From Oreohelix idahoensis (lineage: Eukaryota; Mollusca; Gastropoda; Stylommatophora; Oreohelicidae), in contig JAMPIV010021219.1 of assembly GCA_024509875.1 (NCBI GenBank), positions 558,001 to 622,000 on the forward strand: 64,000 bases of DNA, read 5' to 3'. Of this stretch, positions 57,362 through 64,000 are shown in pieces. Positions within the stretch are counted from its first letter, which is position 1. Each line of letters opens with the position of its first letter. A model generated the notes under the pieces. It was not told where the DNA came from, did not search any database, and worked only from the letters and a program-made list of their open reading frames with translations. Made by a program: the position numbers and the translations under genes.

Positions 57362-57900
57362 GCTGTGGTGAAGTGGGATGTTATAAATATTTATAGGGGA
57401 CTTAGTGTACTGACTGAGATCAGCTGTGAAGGTATCTATATCTAATAAGAGTAGTGTATTATAGATAACCTTACTTGCTGCCACATATATATATATATCT
57501 CAGTCAGAATTTTTCTGGAATAGTGTGATGATGACTACGATTTGTAAAAGGGTAACACTGTGTAACACTCTTAATGATGAATGAAATGAATATTGTAACA
57601 ACAACAGACAGATAAACAATTTAATTTATTCCACCACACTTGACAACACTGTGACACTCACATACATATAACACTCTAAAGGATATCTTAAAGGAGTCAC
57701 TGATAACTTTTCAAATAACAATATGTATTCATTGCTGTTATGAATGAATATGTGTCCTGATTCAAATACAAAGGGAACCAGGAATCACAATCAATTTTAA
57801 TTACAAGTTATATGTACAGAATTTCTCAATATGAATATTGTAGTGACATATATTATTAAAAGTATCCTATGTGTGTCAGTTGTGTAGTAGTAATATGAGG
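57362..57900 (+). repeat. unclassified dispersed repeat D, copy 1
   Basis: Diverged match to 62527-62850, with landmarks AAGTGGGATGTTATAAATAT, AGATAAACAATTTAATTTAT and GAACCAGGAATCACAATCAA. Positions about 57401-57609 are extra in this copy. Confidence 0.75.
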
Positions 57901-59649
57901 TAATACTGGTTTTGTTTTGTTCAAGCTCTGTTGGTATTTGTCATCATGACTTCAATAGTTTGTCTTTATGGGAGCTAGTATTGGAGATGTTCTCAGTTCC
58001 TGTTATTAAAACAATTTACTTCCCCTCTTAAGTTTATGTTACAATGTTATTTTAAGATGGGGTACATAATTTTGAGCTCAGCTGGCCACATCAGCTTATC
58101 TTGCGTGATGGCGGCAGGAAAAGACTCCTCTGCTCGATTTCTCCCCTGTGCTCTGGAGACACCTCACTGATAGCTAAATGGACCAAGGAGTATGCTGTCC
58201 GACTCTGGATTCAGCAAAGCTCTGACAGGTGCTGCTCAATACCATCAAGACCACGGTCCCTGAAAACAAGAAGGATGTACCTTCTACTTCATAACTAATT
58301 GATACTCTCTTTTTACACTGAGCACAATACATCACAAACATTGAGTTCAGAGCGTTAGGCCAACTGTCAGCTTCATCTGAAATACTTTATACCAGCATTA
58401 ACCTCCTTAATGGTTACTACGCCTCTGCACTTCCAGCATTATTTCTGTCTAATCAATAATCTAGGTGTCAGTGTACTGTTTGGCCATTCCATGCAGTTTT
58501 ACTTTCCTCCGACACCTTCTGTTCAGGCTGGAGCATTATAGGCTTTACATCATGTTTGCTACTGAACTACACATATATACAGGCATAAATTAACAATTCA
58601 CATTCAATTTCATTAAAAGATACTGAATGTTTCAAGCTTACCACAATTCATGGGTTTACTGGCACAAATTCCCATCTGCTTATGTTCCAGGCTTTTATTT
58701 AGCAAAAATATGAGCTGGCTTCACGCACTGTTGCTTTATCCAAGCTCTTTTGCCAAGCCTTGTCTAGCTGTTCACCAAAAATTAACAATTCACATTCAAT
58801 TTTCATTAAAAGTGAATGTTTGCACTGGAAACAAAGGTGGCAAAACTGGCACAAAATACTGCACAAATTCCATCTTATGTTCCAGGCTTTTATTTAGCAA
58901 AAATTGAGCCAACGCACTGTTGCCAAGAAGTGTGTGGTCTCGAATCATCAGGCGAGATGGCCATGGAGCCACGTTTCGACAAGTGTTTGAAAAAATTTTA
59001 CCTTCCTACGTCTCCCCTAACAACAAAAGATAGTATTTATAGTCCGACCAATCGTGTTTAGTCTTATATTTGTTGCGCTCCAATCAATTTGGAGTTTACA
59101 TGGTAGGCTATTTATGTAACGTAAGGTTTTTTTCAAACACGTTATAAAAAATTTTATAAGCAGAAATGATTTCATGCTGTCAGGCATCCCCAATATTTTA
59201 TTTTGGTTATAACTTGTTAATTCCTAGACTATTTGCGTAACGTTTTACATATTCTTTGTCAGCAAACCCTAAGGAACCCAAATATACAAATTTTAAAAGA
59301 GCTAAGTGGCTGCGTTCAAAATATGCAATTTCTTCGACCTCCTGTTTCGAAGATGTGCTGTCTGGGTACTGTAATGTTTTCAAACGTAAACCCATCTAAT
59401 GTTATCTTTTCTAATAAGCGTTTTTCGTGATTTTAAAACCTAACTCTGGGAACGGTAGTGAATTTATCACTGTCCGTCTGAAAAAAAAAGTTAGTGCATG
59501 TGGCCTTACACGCGTGATAGTAGTAATTGTGTATCGCGCGACGCGTGTTGCATGCGTTCCTGATTTTCAGCCCTCCCTCTCTCTTTCTATTTGAGTCCAT
59601 CTGTTCGTTCGTTTTGGTAACGTAATATAATTAATGTTAGGATTAATTT
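57901..59649. other. no gene; one local duplication
   Basis: TTATGTTCCAGGCTTTTATT with a GCACAAATTC lead occurs near 58660-58705 and again near 58860-58905. Nothing else supported. Confidence 0.5.
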
Positions 59650-60030
59650 AGGTCATTACGCAGTCTGCCTCTCAATGTTTTTCTTAGAAATGCAATACCC
59701 GTTTTAATGTGTTGTGGAAACGCTTGTATTTATGCAGTGGCTTATATTTAACGTGGAAACGTTACAATTTGCAGACGAAGCATAAAACAAAGGGGATTTC
59801 GAGTACTGTCATTGTGACAGCACTGTTCACAATTCTTCCTTCATTCTTCTTTACTTTTTCGCGTTGGGTTTTACCTTTTTTACTTGATAATATTATATAT
59901 GTGGATTAGAATAATTATCGTATATCCATTTGCCCAATCTTCTCTTTCCCATTATATGTATTTATTAGGCTTTATATTTACTTGATAATTTATATATGTG
60001 GATTAGAATATTCCACGACATCTGCCCGCC
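59650..60030 (+). repeat. long inverted repeat, left arm
   Basis: Matches the reverse complement of 63740-64000. Landmarks: GTTACAATTTGCAGACGAAG, GGGATTTCGAGTACTGTCAT, TGTGACAGCACTGTTC and GGATTAGAATA. The left arm contains an internal duplication (GTGGATTAGAATA and TTTTTCGCGTTGGGTT each occur twice). Confidence 0.8.
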
Positions 60031-60616
60031 GGAGGCAATTGTGAAAGTAACTCTTACTTTTTCGCGTTGGGTTACTTTCCCTTGCCTCCCTGACTCCAAA
60101 CACTTTGCGACAGTGAAGATATATTATGTCGCCGAAGATTTCCAGCTTCTTCTCCAAAGTTATCTGCTTCAGGTTGTTATCCAACTCTTTTGCCAAGCCT
60201 TCGTCTAGCTGTTCCCAAAGCCCGTATGCACTGGCAGGTGGAAACTTGATTCCATCTCTCTTCCCGCCCAAGAAGTGTGTGAGTTCATCATCAGGCAGAT
60301 CAACTTGAATGTACTCAACACTGTGGATTGACTCCTGGCTGAGTTCTTCTAACGTTTTACCCGTCGAGACAGAGCGCTGCTGATGTCCCCGTGATGAGCT
60401 CACACACCCCTTTTTCGTTCTGTGGATTTTCATTCCTCTCTGAGTAGAGAATTTCCTACCACAGGCACATGGAAATTCCAGCCGTTGTTCAGAGCTCGAA
60501 GTCCGTGTAACGGGTCTGGTCGATTCCAATGAGGCGCCTGTGGATTCATCATTCTCTCCCCCCTCCCCCCCGCGGTGAATCCTGGGGGCATCTATCATTT
60601 TTGGGTTCTGTAGCAA
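59990..60616 (-). CDS. zinc-finger protein fragment, probable LINE N-terminus
   Basis: 208-codon frame. Residues about 49-72 contain a compact C2H2-like finger (FPCACGRKFSTQRGMKIHRT followed by KKGC). After a Ser/Thr-rich stretch comes ELTHFLGGKRDGIKFPPAS, then a helical segment with LEIFGDIIYLHCRKVFGVRE. A single N-terminal finger plus a conserved helical segment resembles the N-termini of some non-LTR retrotransposon polyproteins in invertebrates, where the finger binds nucleic acid. I recognise no RT after it; coding ends at 59990, inside the inverted-repeat arm, which may have truncated it. The last residues may come from that arm. A host gene fragment is the alternative. Confidence 0.5.
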   Translation of the reverse strand: MLQNPKMIDAPRIHRGGEGGENDESTGASLESTRPVTRTSSSEQRLEFPCACGRKFSTQRGMKIHRTKKGCVSSSRGHQQRSVSTGKTLEELSQESIHSVEYIQVDLPDDELTHFLGGKRDGIKFPPASAYGLWEQLDEGLAKELDNNLKQITLEKKLEIFGDIIYLHCRKVFGVREARESNPTRKSKSYFHNCLRRADVVEYSNPHI

Positions 60617-60737
60617 CTGTATACAGCTTACAAGGTGCCAACCCGGTCAGCCGGTTTCTAGTCTTTCCCAGTGTCATCTGTCTTTTTCCAGAAGTCCATC
60701 GGTCTTTTCCCGATTGTCACTGGTTTGACCATGTAAC

Positions 60738-60945
60738 TATGATAGGAAACTCTATATAGAGCGATACAACAGGAGGCAATCTGATCATCAGAAGTAGTCC
60801 CCCCGTCGAACAAGTGTTTCGGCCCATTATTTTCCTTTACACTATAAGGGGGGCGGGCCCACCTGGGTCACGACTCCCAAGTGTCTCCGCCTCCTGTTGT
60901 CTTATGTAGAAAATGAACTCACTCCACCTTGGTTGCAGCTTTAAA
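60738..60945. repeat. 205-bp repeat with inverted ends, copy 2
   Basis: Matches 57142-57348. The inverted ends ACAACAGGAGGC and GCCTCCTGTTGT are at 60766-60777 and 60889-60900. Confidence 0.8.
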
Positions 60946-62392
60946 ATATAGTAGAGATAGCAGGGCTCAACAACAAGCTGAACAATTCAAGAGACTAATG
61001 GGCCATTCAATGTACCATAGAATAAATGCTCTTGGAAGGGAAAGATTCAAGCAAGGCAACTTTGTTGAATCCACCACATACAACTATGAGAACAGTTCCC
61101 ATAAATGCAATATCAACAACAAAACGAATGTACGCTGCACACAAGCTCTCAGTTTGGAAACAACATCGTGTCCTTGAAATGACAGAAAACATTCCTGGCA
61201 TTAAGAGGAAGAAAAGGCAGACTGCAACCGACAGACAAGCCATAACGACAAAATATATAGAGAAACATTACTCAAACAACGCCTGGACCCATGCATTACA
61301 GATGGATCAGCAACAAATGCAACAGAAGACAGAAGTGGAGGTGTGCTTCTGCGTTTAAGCCCTGGTACACAGAAAGAGATGTCAGTGGTAACAGGAAAAT
61401 AATTCTGAAGTAAGTTCAGAGCAGAGGCCTTAAACATTGCAGCAGAGGTTCTAATGGCAAAGGAAAGCACCGAGAGACAAGTTGTTTTCTTCACAGACGC
61501 AGTGTCAGTAGGTGCAACGCTGAGGAGCCAGAATAATACGGACCTGGATGATCTAATCGTGTTCCACAAACTATGTCAACGATTGAAAAGGTTGTGATAA
61601 AATGGATTCGATCTCATTGCAGCATCCTCGGCAATGAAGAGGCTGACATGTTGGCAAAGGAAGATGGAAACCTACCTCAACCTGATACACGCATAACTTT
61701 CGAAGAGGCAAAGAGTTTTATGAGAACCATATACAGAAACGAATGGGATGCAGAGCATCCAGGACACAGTGATGCATATTATTGCTCAGCAGAAGAGAAT
61801 AATTGATAATCTTCAGACTCCGCATGGGGACAACAGATTGGGACATCATCTATTCAACAAGCTAAAGATAGGAACTACCGATCAGTGTAAATGTGGGACT
61901 GATAAAATGAATGTTGTACATCTGCTTCAAAGATGCCAAACATATATGAACATAGAAAGCACATATGGCCATCAACTGTACCACTTTCGGAAAAAACTCG
62001 ATGCAAATAGCTTGAAGCTGACCACTGATTTCTTTGAAAATATTCAAGTAGGCGTCTGAGAGTGTAGGAAGATATTTTAAAATATATACACATATACGGT
62101 TAGTCGAAAGTCAAGAGGATTATAGTTAAAGAAGACAATTCGCACATGAAAGGTAAACGGTAAAAATGTAGTTAATTTTATAACTAACACATAACTAATT
62201 CTCCAGACCTAAAGGTTTTTTATATTTGGACATGCGCCCTAATATAACCGGCTAGGTTGAACGGGGCGCGCCTCGCCAAAGCGAGGCAAAATTTTATTTT
62301 TTAAAAAAATATTAAAATAAAATAAATTTAAACAAAGTTAATTAAATAGGATAGTGAAACTATGTAAATAATGAAATGATGGTGAGATATAC
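60946..62392 (+). pseudogene. I-like LINE, RNase H to 3' end (copy B)
   Basis: Starts with LKYSRDSRAQQQAEQFKRLM, then a spacer with GRERFKQGNFVES. RNase H begins near 61295 (TDGSATNATED in one frame) and continues with VIKWIRSHCSILGNEEADML near 61600. The C-terminus has LGHHLFNKLKIGTTDQCKCG and VVHLLQRCQTYM, stopping at 62057. Several frameshifts break it. The 3' untranslated part runs to about 62456 and carries two inserts (62177-62335 and 62393-62431). It matches copy A and shows the site without LTR element 3. Confidence 0.85.
62177..62335. mobile_element. 159-bp insertion with GC-rich hairpin
   Basis: Absent from LINE copy A and flanked by AGTTAAT (62170-62176 and 62336-62342). It contains a perfect hairpin GCCTCGC-CAAA-GCGAGGC (about 62269-62286) in otherwise AT-rich sequence, followed by A/T runs. 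The class is unknown. Confidence 0.6.
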
Positions 62393-62431
62393 TTACTTAG
62401 TCGTTCCCCTTCTACCGTGAGGTGTAGAGGT
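62393..62431 (-). mobile_element. 39-bp LINE 3'-end insertion
   Basis: The last 39 bp of the TAAG-tailed LINE, flanked by the 17-bp duplication ATGATGGTGAGATATAC (62376-62392 and 62432-62448). Confidence 0.9.
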
Positions 62432-62526
62432 ATGATGGTGAGATATACTACTTATTGCTATAAAGATCGCACGTGAAGTAGTGATATAACATGTAAGATG
62501 TATTGTCGTCAAGGCTTTGAAATCTT

Positions 62527-62850
62527 TGTAGCTGTGGTAAAGTGGGATGTTATAAATATTTATAGGGGACAGATAAACAATTTAATTTATTCCACAACAC
62601 TTTACAACACTGTGACACTCACACACATAAAACACTCTATAAAACTATCTTAAATGAGTCAAGTGTTAAAGTTTAAAAATATATGTATTAATTCCTTTCA
62701 ATAATAGATATCCTGATTCAACTACACAGTGAACCAGGAATCACAATCAAATATAATTACAAGTTATATGTACACCATTTATAGATAGACTCTTTGTATT
62801 GACATATATTATTATTATTATCATATGTGTGTAAGTTGTGATGTAGTGTC
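62527..62850 (+). repeat. unclassified dispersed repeat D, copy 2
   Basis: Shorter copy of the repeat at 57362-57900. GGGGAC joins directly to AGATAAAC here, where copy 1 has about 210 bp more. Confidence 0.75.
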
Positions 62851-63739
62851 CCAGTGGTCCCTTTATATGTCTTGGGACTGGTGACGATACCAATTAATAA
62901 TATGTCGCAGTGTTTGTTTATGAAGTGAGGACTGGTCACGACATCAATTAATAATATGTGACAGTGTCGGTGTGTTGATTCTTCTTTTAAAGTAAACTAG
63001 GTGACTGGGGCAGGCCTAGTTGTCTACCTTCTATTTGTCAATTTGGTCCATTGACCTATCTTCCAAGTAAGAGTATATCTTAATACTGGCCCTCACCGCC
63101 AGAGTTATTAATTCCTGGATGATATCTTCTCAAACTTCCAACCTAAACTCGTTCCATCCCTTCTTATGATGTTACTTAAGTGACAGCTTCGTATAACAGT
63201 TATCCCCTTATGCCTATTATCTTGTTTACTCAAGCACTCAACAACCTTTTAGAGAGCTAACCCAACTTGAGAAGTGTTCCATCAAAACAAGTGATTTATT
63301 TACATCAAAAATTCCATCATAACAGGAGGCATGTGGTACAAATTCCAGGTACAAACATTTCCTAACTGCCTCTTGTATGTCCCATTCCTTCTGGGCACAC
63401 TCACATACCTATATATATATATATAGTTATAGCTCTCTGCCTGAGAACATATTCAGGTATGGTTTATACATATTTTCTTCCCTTAAGGCTTTTCTATTTA
63501 TTCTGGCTTCTCCCAAGCCTTTCATCAACTCTTTCCTGAGTTGGTTTCTTTTGTCTACTAATCCTGTCAATTTTTACTCAATTTAATCAAATACCATCAT
63601 CTAAAAATTCATATATGCAAATCAATTCATTGGGTACACCTGTTGCGATATCCTCATACTTATACCTGCTAGAGAGCGCATGTTTCATCCTGTAAATACA
63701 ATCAGCCTTCAATTGCTTACTCATCTTACTTGTAGCAGT
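62851..63739. other. no gene recognised
   Basis: Only a short (AT)n run near 63411-63425. Confidence 0.45.
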
Positions 63740-64000
63740 CGATGTTGTCGTGAATTATTCTAATCCCCATATATAAATTAAAACGTAAATGCAAAGCCTA
63801 ACAAATAAATTTAATAAAAGGAAAGAAGAATGGTAAAGAACAGTGCTGTCACAATGACTGTACTCGAAATCCCCCTTGTTTTCTACTTCGTCTGCAAATT
63901 GTAACGCTTTCACGTTGATAGTAAAAGCCTACTGTATTATTACCCGCTTTCTTCAATGAAACGTGTACTGTATTTCTTGGAAAAACCTTGAGGTACGCAA
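63740..64000 (-). repeat. long inverted repeat, right arm
   Basis: Reverse complement of 59650-60030, running off the end of the window, so its true extent is unknown. Confidence 0.8.

Overview
This window looks like repeat-dominated DNA from an animal nuclear genome. I found no host protein-coding gene, rRNA, true tRNA gene, CRISPR array or bacterial operon in it. Almost everything recognisable is a transposable element or tandem repeat: LTR retrotransposons with integrase upstream of reverse transcriptase (Gmr1-type order), RTE-like and I-clade-like LINEs, tRNA-derived SINEs, Helitron remnants, a probable TTAA-type DNA transposon, and micro- and minisatellites. AT-richness and this mixture suggest a marine invertebrate, plausibly a mollusc. 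That is inference; the sequence names no species.

Layout. (1) 100-10531, minus strand: near-complete LTR element 1, flanked by GTAAC duplications, with gag, protease, integrase, then RT-RNase H; its 3' LTR carries a LINE fragment. (2) 10.5-22 kb: decayed LINEs, a 0.75 kb dispersed repeat, a full-length SINE with its target duplication, and a Helitron remnant with a helicase C-terminus. (3) 22.6-31.5 kb: an I-like LINE 3' end split by LTR element 3 (23410-31447, CTAGG duplications). Element 3 is internally deleted in pol. Its first gene encodes a long coiled coil followed by an RRM-like fold where element 1 has a capsid-like Gag. (4) about 32.6-42.2 kb: LTR element 2, with a gag-protease-integrase-RT reading frame of about 1285 codons and a single frame break before RNase H. 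(5) 43-54 kb: LINE fragments, a 51-bp tandem array, a 1.1 kb trinucleotide array, a second Helitron remnant, a 37-bp minisatellite, very short LINE insertions, and a LINE nested inside a SINE. (6) 55-64 kb: I-like LINE pieces interrupted by a probable DNA transposon and small inserts, a zinc-finger ORF of probable LINE origin, and a long inverted repeat.

The nested order can be read from target-site duplications and from paralogous empty sites within the window: LTR element 3 into an I-like LINE (unoccupied paralogue near 62.37 kb), a SINE into its 5' LTR and a LINE into its ORF1; a SINE fragment into a Helitron (unoccupied paralogue near 49.55 kb); a LINE into a SINE at 53-54 kb.

The strongest candidate for something undescribed is LTR element 3. 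Its RT-RNase H is closely similar to that of element 1, and the N-terminus of its first protein resembles the Gag N-termini of elements 1 and 2. After that shared start, however, it encodes coiled coil plus RRM, an arrangement reminiscent of LINE ORF1 proteins, rather than capsid plus zinc knuckle.
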